64,000 bases of DNA from Nakazawaea peltata (Eukaryota; Ascomycota; Pichiomycetes; Alaninales; Pachysolenaceae): NCBI GenBank assembly GCA_001599355.1, contig BCGQ01000004.1, positions 193,249 through 257,248 on the forward strand, in the 5' to 3' direction. The position numbers and the translations under genes were made by a program. Position 1 is the stretch's first letter. The number at the start of each line of letters is the position of its first letter. Below, piece after piece: positions 30,993 through 41,068 of the stretch. Under the pieces are notes generated by a model, which had not been told where the DNA came from, did no database searches, and saw only the letters and a list, made by a program, of their open reading frames with translations.

Positions 30993-32624
30993 ATGTTGCA
31001 TAGGAAACATTCTACTTCAGCTGGGCCCGGAACTAACGCTGCTACTGCTGGTGTAGACGTTGGTGACGATGTCTCTAGTGTGAAGGAAACTCTGCCACTT
31101 CCTGGCCTTTCTGGTGACCCAAAGATACTGAGGCAAGATTCTCTGCTGGAGAAGGCTACAAAACATAGACCTCCCAGATTAAATACGGCTCCTGCTAGTG
31201 GGTTATTGCTGGCAATTTCACCCGTTGGAGCAAGTCCCGGATCTTCTGCATCTTCCGCCGCTGCTATTGCTGCCACAAAATTAGTATCTCCGGTATCTTT
31301 CTTGATGACTCCTAGTAAGAAAAGACAGTCCAATGATTATACACCGAGACAACTGCTGGCTGTTTCCCCAACTGCCATGGATAACGATTATGAGGATGAT
31401 CCATTTATAATCCCACCAATTGAACGTGAAGACGGCCCTAGCAACTTGAATATAGCAGACCAAGGTCCTAAAAAAGGATCCTCTGCCATCGTGATAGCTA
31501 GTATTCTCATGTGGTACACTTTCTCCATCTCCATTTCAGTCTACAACAAATGGCTTTTTAATCCATCTACACATTTTTCGTTCCCAATATTAATCACCAG
31601 TTGTCATCAATTGATTTTATTTATCCTCAGTTCATTATGTCTTTTGGGAACGAAAAGATTCCGCTTGAAAGATCAAAACTCCTACTGGATGCATTGGCGT
31701 CATTACTGCTTCCAGATCATCCCATGTAGTGTAAGTTCACTGCTGGATATTGGACTTGGAAATTTCAGTTTCAAGTTCATCACATTATCTTTATATACGA
31801 TGATCAAATCTTCGCTGATTGTTTTTGTGTTATTATGGGGGGTCATATTCAAATTGGAGCGTATGAGTATGCGTTTATGTATTATAGTTTTGATTATGAC
31901 CGTGGGAGTAATGATGATGGTACAACAGAGCCCTCATCAATCTCCACCTACAACTACCCCCTCGGAAGATACCGATTCGGATCCCCTGACTACTCTTGCG
32001 CCACGTCTGCTTGACCTGAGGAAAAAAGTAACTCCTAACCTGGACGCAGTGTTCATTGGCTCAGTGCTCGTCCTTAGTAGTGCATGTATGTCTGGTCTCC
32101 GGTGGGCCCTCACACAGATCCTTCTCAAACGTAACTCATACACAAGGAATCCGATCTTGACCATCTTTTACTTGTCCCCACCCATGTGCTTGTTCTTGGT
32201 ATTTGTAGGTGGTATTATAGAAGGATGGTGGGAATTCTGTTCGGCCGAGATTTGGAAGGAAAAAGGAGTCTTGATCACTACGGTTCTTTTGATTATTCCG
32301 GGAATACTTCTGTTTTTAATGACCTTGAGTGAGTTTACATTACTTCAGCATCTGCCATTGTTAACTTTGAGTATTGCTGGTATATTTAAAGAAGTGTTGA
32401 CGATTTTAGTCAGTTCGATCATCTTTGGGGATAAATTGAATTTCCTCAATATTATTGGGTTAATAGTTACATTACTGGATATTATGTGGTATAATTATCA
32501 TAGATATCAAGAACAAGAGAAACAACTGCAATATTATAGAAGGTTGGCCAATACTGAACTGCACCAACTGCAACCAGATGATCAGGATAGTTATAAAGAA
32601 CATATAGAATTAAGAACAATTTAA
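30993..32624 (+). CDS. YMD8: Ymd8/SLC35C-like drug-metabolite/triose-phosphate-type transporter
   Basis: 543 residues from the ATG at 30993 (a TTG twelve bases upstream is in frame but not credible). A ~155-residue Ser/Ala/Pro-rich cytosolic N-terminus precedes about ten membrane segments, starting VIASILMWYTFSISISVYNKWLF. The YNKW motif, CHQLILFILS, SLLDIGLGNFSFKFITLSLYTMIKSS and GLRWALTQILLKR match the TPT/nucleotide-sugar transporter family, especially yeast Ymd8 and human SLC35C2. Such proteins exchange nucleotide sugars or related phosphates across ER or Golgi membranes; the substrate of Ymd8 is not established. A polar loop with a PPTTTPSEDTDSD stretch lies mid-protein. The N-terminal extension is longer than I would expect. 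Confidence 0.75.
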   Translation: MLHRKHSTSAGPGTNAATAGVDVGDDVSSVKETLPLPGLSGDPKILRQDSLLEKATKHRPPRLNTAPASGLLLAISPVGASPGSSASSAAAIAATKLVSPVSFLMTPSKKRQSNDYTPRQLLAVSPTAMDNDYEDDPFIIPPIEREDGPSNLNIADQGPKKGSSAIVIASILMWYTFSISISVYNKWLFNPSTHFSFPILITSCHQLILFILSSLCLLGTKRFRLKDQNSYWMHWRHYCFQIIPCSVSSLLDIGLGNFSFKFITLSLYTMIKSSLIVFVLLWGVIFKLERMSMRLCIIVLIMTVGVMMMVQQSPHQSPPTTTPSEDTDSDPLTTLAPRLLDLRKKVTPNLDAVFIGSVLVLSSACMSGLRWALTQILLKRNSYTRNPILTIFYLSPPMCLFLVFVGGIIEGWWEFCSAEIWKEKGVLITTVLLIIPGILLFLMTLSEFTLLQHLPLLTLSIAGIFKEVLTILVSSIIFGDKLNFLNIIGLIVTLLDIMWYNYHRYQEQEKQLQYYRRLANTELHQLQPDDQDSYKEHIELRTI

Positions 32625-32642
32625 GTCATTCCCTTTAAAAAA

Positions 32643-32654
32643 CCCCCCCCCCCC
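32643..32654. repeat. Poly-C tract (12 C)
   Basis: A run of twelve cytosines lies 18 bases after the YMD8-like stop. It is the longest C/G homopolymer I noticed and is likely prone to length error or slippage. Confidence 0.9.
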
Positions 32655-32914
32655 TTCCGCTTCAAGTTTCCCTAATCGGAAACCCCTCCCTTAGACCCCT
32701 CTCGCCAAGTAATGCCGTTTTGCTCACGCCCAGAATTTTCTGGTGTCCCGATGAGCTCTTGCCATATTGGGAAATGTTTTCCGTACACGACCTCTCTGAG
32801 CAAAGGAACAAAAAAAATTTTCCTCTCGAGTTAATTTTAAAACAGGAAACAAGGCGCTCTTTTATTAATAATTGGAGTTAAGCAACGAAGCAGATAGAAA
32901 CAGAGTATATAACG

Positions 32915-34618
32915 ATGAATCAGACCGTGGGGAAGACGCGTTTCCGTGTGTCGGGATACGTGATGTGGATCATGGCCTCGTTGATGGCTTTCATCGCCAG
33001 TTTAGTACGTGCCGTCACCGTATCAAGCGGCGCTTCTGCTGCATCCAAAGAATTGGGTGATGCTCAGGGTCCAAAAATCGAAGAAAAGCCCGTAGAGGTT
33101 ACTAAAGAAGATCTGGATGAGGTTGCTGCTGATGATGATGACCATTCAGATGATGATTCTACTCAGGATGATACCTTGTTCCCATCCATGTCGGAATACA
33201 ACGATATTAAATCTGTCGATGGACAGGTTGAAAGTTGTTCGATGCAGTTGGGTTCCAAATTCGTTCCTATCAAGAAAGAGAATGGTGAAATTGATTGGAA
33301 AATTGTAGAAGAGGCTGCTGAGCAACTGAATGATGCAGCTGCTGCCGCTGCTGCCGCTGAAAATGGTGGTTCCGTTGCCGCCGTTGCTGCCGACCTTTTT
33401 GACAAACAACTCACCAGACTTCAATCAGAACATAACAACAAGCATTATCAACAGTTTTCTCCCTTGAGTGAACTGTCAACTGCAGGTGCTCCTGAATCTC
33501 AAATCGACAACTTCAAGTTGAATCTGCTGCGGCTGTCTGTGGCACATCAAGAACAAAATCTGATGCTGCTGCCTGTAAAGAAGACTCAATTGGCAAGTCC
33601 AGCTTCTTCTTCTGGTAATGATTTATCACCTCAACTTTCCAAATCATCTGTTGAGTCCACCGAAGAAGATGATGACGAGTCTTCCAAAGGCAAGAAATAT
33701 GACTGCTCACAATGTGGCGCCAGTTTCACCGTCAAGAGTTACCTCACACGTCACATTAAGAAGCATAACACATCCAAACTGTACCACTGTCCATTCTTTG
33801 GTGTTCTGGATGATAAATGTCATGCCACTGGTGGATTCAGTAGAAGAGACACCTATAAAACTCACATGAAGTCACGCCATTTCAAATATCCTTCTGGTAT
33901 CAAGTCGTCTGACCGTACTGGAATGGTTGGATGGTGTGGAATGTGTGGTCTGAGCTTTGCCAATAATGAAATCTGGGTTGAGCGTCATGTCGAAGGAGGA
34001 GAATGTCCTCAATTACCTGCCACCTATAAAAAGAGAGATTTCTCCAAGAAAAAAACTGGTAAGAGACCACTGATGTTAGATGCCGTCCTGGTTAACACTC
34101 CTCCTCCTTTAGATTTGGGCAGAGATTCACCTTCTTTCGGCCCTTCTACTGGAGATAGCACCAAACATCAGTTCTCACCTATCACAGCTGTCACCAGTAA
34201 TTCTAGTAATGACGATAGTAGTATTGATTCGATGGCTTTGAAGAAGGAGAACGCCGAACGTAGCCTTGATGACGACTTCGAACCCTTCTATTACCAACCT
34301 ACTCAATATCTGCCAGTTCCCGAAACTAACCCTGTGGTTCTGCCTCTGGCTCTGGCTCAGTTTGCAACCGTAGATGACGAACAGTTCCTTCCTTTAGATG
34401 ACGAGTTCTATGCTACATCTGTAAACAATAACAATAACAGTGATTATACCAACCAGTTGATGCAGAACTATCTCCACTTACAACAGCAGCATATGGAGCA
34501 GCAAAAATTGCTGCTGCTTCTGCACCAGTTAGACCCAGATCATTACCACTCTCAGAAGTCGGGAATTATGGGTACTTTTGACAAGTTCAAGTCCCAATTC
34601 CCTGACTTTGGAGTCTAG
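32915..34618 (+). CDS. STP1: Stp1/Stp2-type latent C2H2 transcription factor of amino-acid sensing
   Basis: 567 residues. In the SPS pathway, extracellular amino acids trigger the protease Ssy5 to clip the N-terminus of Stp1/Stp2, releasing them to the nucleus to activate amino-acid permease genes. The N-terminus has an amphipathic/hydrophobic retention segment (VSGYVMWIMASLMAFIASL), then an acidic region and DDTLFPSMSEYNDIKSVDG, which resembles the conserved Stp1 processing region (SLFPESNNIDRS). The zinc fingers start at about residue 261 (YDCSQCGASFTVKSYLTRHI), continue with the atypical CPFFGVLDDKCHATGGFSRRDTYKTH finger, and finish with WCGMCGLSF...H, exactly the Stp family pattern. Poly-Ala lies near 140-150. 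STP1 and STP2 cannot be separated here. Confidence 0.9.
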   Translation: MNQTVGKTRFRVSGYVMWIMASLMAFIASLVRAVTVSSGASAASKELGDAQGPKIEEKPVEVTKEDLDEVAADDDDHSDDDSTQDDTLFPSMSEYNDIKSVDGQVESCSMQLGSKFVPIKKENGEIDWKIVEEAAEQLNDAAAAAAAAENGGSVAAVAADLFDKQLTRLQSEHNNKHYQQFSPLSELSTAGAPESQIDNFKLNLLRLSVAHQEQNLMLLPVKKTQLASPASSSGNDLSPQLSKSSVESTEEDDDESSKGKKYDCSQCGASFTVKSYLTRHIKKHNTSKLYHCPFFGVLDDKCHATGGFSRRDTYKTHMKSRHFKYPSGIKSSDRTGMVGWCGMCGLSFANNEIWVERHVEGGECPQLPATYKKRDFSKKKTGKRPLMLDAVLVNTPPPLDLGRDSPSFGPSTGDSTKHQFSPITAVTSNSSNDDSSIDSMALKKENAERSLDDDFEPFYYQPTQYLPVPETNPVVLPLALAQFATVDDEQFLPLDDEFYATSVNNNNNSDYTNQLMQNYLHLQQQHMEQQKLLLLLHQLDPDHYHSQKSGIMGTFDKFKSQFPDFGV

Positions 34619-34828
34619 AAAAACACGCTACGCTATGCTCGGATTATATTTAGGTTTTTTATTTGATATTTAGGATAAGTTTTAGGTTAATTTTGATTTC
34701 TTTAGTTATTATGGTTGTAGTAGTAAAAAAAAGAGCAATGGGAGAAGTGAAGAGCCAAGAGATGAGGCACTGTTCTTTACTGATACTTTACTGCTCGTTT
34801 GTTACTCCTAACTCTCTGTAGTGGTTTG

Positions 34829-34838
34829 AAAAAAAAAA
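34829..34838 (-). terminator. Pol III terminator of tRNA-Asp
   Basis: Ten T residues on the minus strand begin two bases past the tRNA 3' end. Confidence 0.85.
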
Positions 34839-34840
34839 TG

Positions 34841-34912
34841 CTCCGCGACGGGGAATCGAACCCCGGTCTACCGCGCGACAAGCGGTAATTCTAGCCACTA
34901 AACTATCACGGA
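34841..34912 (-). tRNA. tD(GTC): tRNA-Asp (GTC), no intron
   Basis: 72 nt. The acceptor stem TCCGTGA pairs with TCGCGGA (one G-T pair), with discriminator G. The anticodon stem ACCGC/GCGGT encloses loop TTGTCGC with anticodon GTC. The T arm is CGGGG-TTCGAAT-CCCCG, and the A box reads TAGTTTAGTGG. It closely matches the S. cerevisiae tRNA-Asp sequence. Confidence 0.97.
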
Positions 34913-35780
34913 TAATTGGTTGTTATTTTTCGTTGAAGTTGCTATTTAAGGGAGAATGAAAGGGTCGTGTAATACTGATGGATCTAAGCATATTATTAAT
35001 AGTATATAGAGGTTGGCTGAAATAGAGTCTGGACGTGGGACGGTTGAAGATAAAAGGTTAAAAAAGTTGTGGGAGGGATATAGATCAGGGTCCCTGAATC
35101 TGGAACTCCACTAGAGTTACAGTCAATTCTGGATTGTACGTCTTATCTTAGACTCTCTTCGTACTTTACAGCACATATATTAATAGTTTATATAGCGTAT
35201 TTCTGCTGGTTAAAAAAAGACTAACCAATTAGATAATTCAACTAAGGTTGAAGAAACCAGTTTCCTCAATATTTGGAAGGAACTTCGTCAAATTCCGACT
35301 CACACAGAGGTAAAGTCCCATATATTTGGCCCATTCATCGATTGAAACCCCCTTCTGTTGAGGAGCAAAATATAAAATTAATATTCTGCTCATAAATAAA
35401 TATGCGTCTTGTGTGGCAGAAGATTTCGTGGGGCATATTTAAAGCGTGGGGTGGTCCACTCGCATTTAGCTGTAGTACCTCTATAGTTGATATTATGGCC
35501 ATGGGGATATTCCAAATCAATTCTGACGACACACTTTAGCCCGGGTGATGCAGGTGCCAGCCCGCCATTTCATACCCAGCGCTAGTTATGGTGCTATGTA
35601 CTCCATTTCACCCCAGACCCTTCCCATTAATATGCGCGGGCCCATATAACTTGGGGAAAAAACGACTCAATTCTGGAGTCTAAAATGCTTTTGAAGACAA
35701 AAGTAAAAGTATATTAAATTGAAGGTAAAAATGGGCTCAACGGGTCGGTACTGATGTCAGCATTAAGAATATGTATAACT
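34913..35780. other. 868 bp intergenic region
   Basis: No gene, LTR remnant or other tRNA-associated element recognised. It contains a short hairpin-capable motif AACTC-CACTA-GAGTT at 35104-35118. Confidence 0.45.
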
Positions 35781-36314
35781 TCACTTCTTTTTGTTCTTCT
35801 TTTCCACCATATCGAAACATTCTTTGTTTTGAAGTAATACATCCAAGATGAAAGTATAGCCACCATTGAGGCGGAGGACTATCTTCAAGTTATGCAAGAA
35901 CTTGGTGAAATACTCGAGCTCAATGTCTAGTGGGAGGTCGAATTCCCATTTGCGAGTCTTCAACTGGTTCTCGATGAAGTCTGCAACTTCCAGCACAAGA
36001 TCATTTGGTTGTTTGAAGTCTTTGTAAGTGAGAGGAGGGGACTTTGACTGTAGGAATTTCTTGAATTTGCGTAATTCGTCGTAATGCTGAGTAATGAATT
36101 GTGAATCATCTGGGAGTTGCGTGTAAGTAGCTGATTTCGTGAGTTTGGACTCCTCTGCCACCACCACTTTAGTCGGATGTCTAGGGGGTGGCCTTAATAA
36201 AATGGCGTTATTTTCAAGAGAGCGACCATGGCGGACGGTGGTGGAGGAGATGTTTCTCCTCAGATATCTGAAAACCAGAGAATGGTTACGTATAGCAGTG
36301 TTGGATCTCCACAT
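35781..36314 (-). CDS. Small protein with mitochondrial-type presequence, function unknown
   Basis: 177 residues. The first ~32 residues (MWRSNTAIRNHSLVFRYLRR, then NISSTTVRHGRS) are rich in Arg and Ser and lack acids, as in a mitochondrial presequence. The rest is helical and charged: YDELRKFKKFLQSKSP, NDLVLEVADFIENQLKTRKW and LEYFTKFLHNLKIVLRLNGG, ending in a Lys-rich tail. No membrane segment and no domain I recognise. It could be a respiratory-chain assembly or mitoribosome-associated factor, but that is a guess from targeting only. The ATG at 36312-36314 is the natural start. Confidence 0.65.
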   Translation of the reverse strand: MWRSNTAIRNHSLVFRYLRRNISSTTVRHGRSLENNAILLRPPPRHPTKVVVAEESKLTKSATYTQLPDDSQFITQHYDELRKFKKFLQSKSPPLTYKDFKQPNDLVLEVADFIENQLKTRKWEFDLPLDIELEYFTKFLHNLKIVLRLNGGYTFILDVLLQNKECFDMVEKKNKKK

Positions 36315-36514
36315 ATTTCTGATGAGACTTTCCGGACTTTAATAGGTACGCTTTGATTAAGAGACAGCTTATCTTTTGTAGCTTTTGATTATTTGCTGCT
36401 TAGATCACATATTTAGTCGTGGAAAGAGGGCGAATATGGTGGAGGGGGTAACAGAGGGGATACAGAGGAACAACCTACAATATTCATAGATTCATAAATT
36501 AGAATAAATAGTAA

Positions 36515-39133
36515 TTAGCAGTCCAACTCATTAATTTCATGAACAAAATGATCGATTAAAACCGATCTCAATTCTGTATTTAAAGCAAAGGAATCATTCT
36601 TGGATTTTCCAAGATAAATTCTAAGACTAGCCAAAATGTCAAGCATGGACTGAGTCAATTTATATTCAACAGAATGGTTTTCTCTATATTCAATGGAAGT
36701 ATCGGAAGATAAAGTGGATGTCGACAAAGTATCTGAGTCGTATCCGGAGTCATCAAGTTTGTTCAGCTCTGAAGTTTGCTCATAATGCAGTACAGGCTCG
36801 TTAGATTCAGTCTCAACTTCCAAAACCTCTTTAGGGAAGGAATTGACAACGGAGTAAAGAGAAGTGAATGAGAACAGATCAAGATCATGTAAATTCAATT
36901 TTTTGAATAAAAGAAGTAATTTGGACTTCTCCTTCAGATCTTTCTCGAGCTGCATTTTAATTAAAGCACAAATCAAAGCATTGGCATGATGCTTGTACAG
37001 GTCTTTTTGACAAGCAGCAAGAGCCTCACCTACAGAAGAAACTGAAGGCTTAATCAACAGAGACAAAAGAGTCAACTCCGAGTGATTGACAATAGGGATG
37101 GTTTGAGCCAATTGAGTCGATTTAGAGAGTAAACACTCGATTTCACCTTCAATTACCTCAGAATTTACGTTATTTTCAGCCCCAGATGCCTCTTGAGCTT
37201 CTTTTTTGACAAGTAATCTCAAACATTGGTCAAATTTGAACTCAATGATCAAATTGGCCAAAATTTCGAAAGGATTACTCAATTTCAGATATTCCTCGTC
37301 TTGACAATCCTTCAAAATGCCCATGTAATTAACAAATATCAGGTCATCTTTCATCAAATGATGGTACCGTGTTAATAATTCCTTAAGACTTGCATTTGTA
37401 CAGTTTTCAGGAGAACAACGGGCCCAAATCAGATCAGAAATACTCGAAAGAACAAGACTAAAGACTGGAAGACGATCTGCAAGAACTCTCAAGTATAACA
37501 GAGACATCAGAGACAGAGAAGGGTTACTACTAGTACTAAGACGAAGCTTAATGAACTTGGTAACCAAATTTTGAGTTCCAAGATCAGCAGAGGCCACAAG
37601 TAAAGAAGAAGCAGCTTCGTTTTCCTTGATTTCAATAACTTCATGGTAGAAATATGAAGGAGAACTGATAAATGTCAAAACCTTCAAGAAACCATTGACG
37701 AGAGTATCTAAATCAAAGGTCAACGAAGCTGATTGTTTGGTCTTCTTGGAAGATTTGTTGGAAGATCTGAAAAGAGGTTCCAGCATATACATTACGACAC
37801 CAAAAACAAACACTATCTTCAACAATCCAAGTAATGGCTTGAACATAATGGAAGTATCTTGGTTGGAGCTTATGGAGAGAATTGGGATAGCAAAGAGACC
37901 TCTTCTATAGCTGTCATGGTTCAGACCAGAGTAGCCAGCACTTCCGGAATTGAAGTCATCGAATGTAGAAGCCCCCACAAGGCATGTCAACCCACCCATT
38001 ATAAGGTTATTGGTGAAAGAGGCTGGTCTACGAGAAGCCTCTGGGGAAGTCGTCGAAGAAGACGAGTTAGATTGTGGAGAATGTGGTTGCAAAGCGTTGT
38101 GAGTCGAAGTCTCTCGGAGGTTTTCGATTTCTTTTGTCAATGTTTCAACCTTGAACTCCAAATGCTTGATATATTCAGTGGCCTTTGTCAAGATACTGGC
38201 TTTATTCAATTTTCTTGCAGGCTTCAAACCGTCTAATTTACGTTCATCATCAGTGTATCCTTCTCCCTCATAATCGTCATCGTCATAGAATTCTCCGGAA
38301 TCGTTATCGACTATTCCTGAGGAACCAGTGTGCAAGTTATGTTTCTTGGAGATCAAGATACGCAATGATGGAACACTGTTACGTAATTCGATGATCTTGG
38401 AGTTGATATTTGTTCTGTATTTCTTCTCAATCATGTTATGGGACAGTTTTACCTTGACTTTCTTCTCTGGCTTGGTTACTCCGGAGTTGGAGATGGTCTT
38501 AGGGAATTCAGACTTGATTTTCTTGTTCAGTTTAGCAGCAGATACTGCCAGAGCTACAAACTTAGCGTCTGAAGTAGTAGAAGTCACCTCAGAGCTCTGT
38601 CTTGTAGCCTGGAATATAGGAGGAGAAGACATATAAGAGTCCGGGGATGAGAAGGAAGTGACAGAGTTGGAATTGGTGTATTGAGGCAGGACTGGCAGCA
38701 TCTGTTGGGACAGAAGAGGGTCTTCGGTCATCATCTGGTCATATTCAAGAGCAGTGGCATCGAAATTGAACTCATTGGAAGATAAAAGGTCCTCGGTCTT
38801 GAAGGAGCTCAATTGTTGCAGCTGGTTTGGCTGCCAAAGGCCTGGTGAAGGCTCTGAAAAAGAATCATAATTGGAAGAGGACATATTGTTCGTCAAGGCG
38901 TCCATTTCCAAGGCAGTATAAGCATTCTCAGCTTCTCCATCGAAAGATAACACTTTCAAGGGGTCTGTATAAACCTGATCTTCGTTGTGTAAAGGTTGGG
39001 ACCTGGCCTGGGACTGGGCCTGAGCTTGAGATTGAGACTGCAGTTGATCCTGCAGGTCCAGCAGACCTTGCAGTTGTCCGTCGGTGTTAAAAGATGGGAA
39101 TAACGAGTCGTATTCGCCAAAATCCAAAGACAT
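36515..39133 (-). CDS. CPH2: SREBP-like membrane-anchored bHLH-zipper factor (Cph2/Sre1 type)
   Basis: 872 residues. Acidic and Gln-rich N-terminal activation region, then a bHLH starting near residue 232: HNMIEKKYRTNINSKIIELR, with the Tyr after EKK that marks SREBPs, a ~60-residue acidic loop, and helix 2 KASILTKATEYIKHLEFKVE running into a short zipper. Hydrophobic segments near 380 (NLIMGGLTCLVGA) and 434-456 (MFKPLLGLLKIVFVFGVVMY) would anchor it in the ER membrane. A ~400-residue C-terminal helical domain follows. In fungi such proteins control sterol or hypoxia genes (Sre1) or filamentation (Candida Cph2); in S. cerevisiae the relatives Hms1 and Tye7 lack the anchor. Size and layout fit Cph2 best. 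Confidence 0.72.
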   Translation of the reverse strand: MSLDFGEYDSLFPSFNTDGQLQGLLDLQDQLQSQSQAQAQSQARSQPLHNEDQVYTDPLKVLSFDGEAENAYTALEMDALTNNMSSSNYDSFSEPSPGLWQPNQLQQLSSFKTEDLLSSNEFNFDATALEYDQMMTEDPLLSQQMLPVLPQYTNSNSVTSFSSPDSYMSSPPIFQATRQSSEVTSTTSDAKFVALAVSAAKLNKKIKSEFPKTISNSGVTKPEKKVKVKLSHNMIEKKYRTNINSKIIELRNSVPSLRILISKKHNLHTGSSGIVDNDSGEFYDDDDYEGEGYTDDERKLDGLKPARKLNKASILTKATEYIKHLEFKVETLTKEIENLRETSTHNALQPHSPQSNSSSSTTSPEASRRPASFTNNLIMGGLTCLVGASTFDDFNSGSAGYSGLNHDSYRRGLFAIPILSISSNQDTSIMFKPLLGLLKIVFVFGVVMYMLEPLFRSSNKSSKKTKQSASLTFDLDTLVNGFLKVLTFISSPSYFYHEVIEIKENEAASSLLVASADLGTQNLVTKFIKLRLSTSSNPSLSLMSLLYLRVLADRLPVFSLVLSSISDLIWARCSPENCTNASLKELLTRYHHLMKDDLIFVNYMGILKDCQDEEYLKLSNPFEILANLIIEFKFDQCLRLLVKKEAQEASGAENNVNSEVIEGEIECLLSKSTQLAQTIPIVNHSELTLLSLLIKPSVSSVGEALAACQKDLYKHHANALICALIKMQLEKDLKEKSKLLLLFKKLNLHDLDLFSFTSLYSVVNSFPKEVLEVETESNEPVLHYEQTSELNKLDDSGYDSDTLSTSTLSSDTSIEYRENHSVEYKLTQSMLDILASLRIYLGKSKNDSFALNTELRSVLIDHFVHEINELDC

Positions 39134-39817
39134 TAGGAGTATATGTGGTGGTTCAAACTAGCAGTATTGCTTTCTCTGGCGAAGAAGGTTTGATTTCAAG
39201 ATTCCACTCGATATATATAGAAGGGGAATAAGAGGGGCAGATTATGCATGATAGACAGTAAAAAAACGGATGTGCCTTCATGCGTGCCCTTTTTTTAGTA
39301 TGGGAGAGATGCGAAAAAATCATACGATTACAAGAAATCATACCATAATTTATGAAATTAGGGAAAAAATAGGGGGAAATTGGGGATGAGGGGCAGAAAA
39401 AGAGGGAGACCAGGAGGAAGTGAGGGAGGAAACCACAGGGAGGAAGAGGTAGGAGAAACGCCGATGGGAATGACAGAGTGCGAAATAGAATTTACGTGTA
39501 GGAAATGTGTATGTGGAGTCGTGTAGGGGAGTCAAAATATATAGAGAGATTAGACGGAGAGCACCGGGATATGAGCAGATAGAGGGGGTATAGACGGAGT
39601 GTAGTGGGAGTATAGGCAGAGGAGAGGTAGAAGCGTAAAGGCAAGGTCATGGATGACCTCATATTCAACAAATTGACTAGCACAAGGTCGTCCTCTATCC
39701 TCAATAACCCACAGGATCTATATCAATCAATGCAACAGAAGCCTTGCTTTGTACTAACCCACAGCTATTACATAAAGTTGATCTGTATACTAGTCTGGAT
39801 ATGGACATTGACGCACA

Positions 39818-39837
39818 CACGACCTTTTTAGGTCGTG
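39818..39837. promoter_or_regulatory. Perfect 8-bp inverted repeat CACGACCT / AGGTCGTG
   Basis: CACGACCT (39818-39825) and AGGTCGTG (39830-39837) are separated by TTTT. A third copy of the element, AAGGTCGT, lies at 39684-39691. The arrangement suits a dimeric DNA-binding protein; the factor is unknown. Confidence 0.5.
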
Positions 39838-40033
39838 GATATCCAATTATCCCTTCTGGTCATCTTGTTTCCATTAACTAAATTTGGCCCGGAATTTGGT
39901 GGTCACTGTTGGTATAAGCCTTGCAGTAAATTGAGTTGGCGGAAAAGCGATGAAACGTACTTTATTCGAAGAAAATTGAGCAGAAAGCGATGGGAAGGCA
40001 GCAGAATCAACTTTTCAATAACGATCAGAATAT

Positions 40034-40399
40034 TTATCTGACCCTGATAATTCTCTTATCTAAGATATGGGCCTCCCCTTAAATCATCTCATCACTAGTG
40101 TATCACTAGTCAGATCACACTGTAAAAATCACGATAACCGATCTCTGAAATCAGATCTGCCTGATAACTGATTTACTTATCGATATCAAATTACTTGATT
40201 CGGGATTTTCCGCCTGCTGCTTTGTGCCTCTCGAAGTAATTTATTCATATTTAATTCGCTTGCGATTACTCTTGATAAAAATATGAGATTCTCCACTCTG
40301 TTCGGAATTAAATCAGTCTTTTGAGTGGGATCCCATGTCACTTCCCGAATTTTTTTGTACAACATTCATGCAAGTTAAGTTTGACAAGTTCCCGGATAA
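40034..40399. promoter_or_regulatory. GATA-site cluster upstream of the OPT transporter
   Basis: GATAA or TTATC occurs at 40034, 40046, 40056, 40133, 40163, 40177, 40274 and 40395. GATA factors control nitrogen-source genes in yeasts, which would suit a peptide transporter. Inferred from motif density only. Confidence 0.4.
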
Positions 40400-40494
40400 G
40401 CTAAATTAAGGTTTTTTTGTCCCTTGTTCCCCTATTTTCGTACTATAATTTACGGTGTTTAAATGGATGGAGTAGAAGTAAGTTTGAGCAGGGA

Positions 40495-40536
40495 GTGCTC
40501 GAGGGGAAGTGCTCGAGGGGAAGTGCTCGAGGGGAA
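40495..40536. repeat. 14-bp tandem repeat GTGCTCGAGGGGAA, three perfect copies
   Basis: Copies at 40495-40508, 40509-40522 and 40523-40536, each containing palindromic CTCGAG. Located about 530 bp upstream of the OPT start. Confidence 0.9.
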
Positions 40537-41068
40537 AAACCGAGAGGGAGGAATAAAGTTGGCAGAGGGATAAAAGGGGTGAGTCTGAAAATGACTCGAG
40601 GATCAACTCCCAGATAACGCTCGTATTATAAGACTACTATCTTAATATATTGCGTTCACCTATAACTACTTAAGCCACCGTATAAGGTGGGGATACGGCT
40701 CCATTCTGATGAATTTTCTTATCTCAACGTCACGACTTTGACTTACGAAACGTCCATTCCGATGAAGCACGGCTCCAAAAATCAGATCTGACTAGCTTTT
40801 TTTGCTGGCTGCTCCTCGAGAACAATAGCTTCTCTTTTTGGTAGCGTCGCTTATTGAGTCCTTGCATGAAAAAAAGCTTACTTAACTTTAATTAGGAATA
40901 CGAGAGGTTTTCAGAACAGGGGCCATGGGAGGGTAGTTATAGTGAACAGATGGTCCTCTGCCTTATCTGGGTTCGGAGCTCTCACTTTACCAGTAAAAAT
41001 ATAAATACTTGAGCCAACCACTAGATATTTCAGAGTATTTTCTAATCCCCCTAACCCCTTTGATAAAA

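Larger units (their letters stand above)
39134..41068. other. 1.9 kb divergent intergenic region, SREBP-like factor / OPT transporter
   Basis: No gene recognised. It holds an ACGACCTT-type inverted repeat, a cluster of GATAA/TTATC sites and a 14-bp tandem repeat, listed separately. Several small frames here look like chance. Confidence 0.5.

Noticed and set aside
34913-35780. LTR or Ty-like remnant beside the tRNA-Asp gene
   Set aside because: Looked for because such elements favour tRNA flanks; no terminal repeats or element-like sequence seen.
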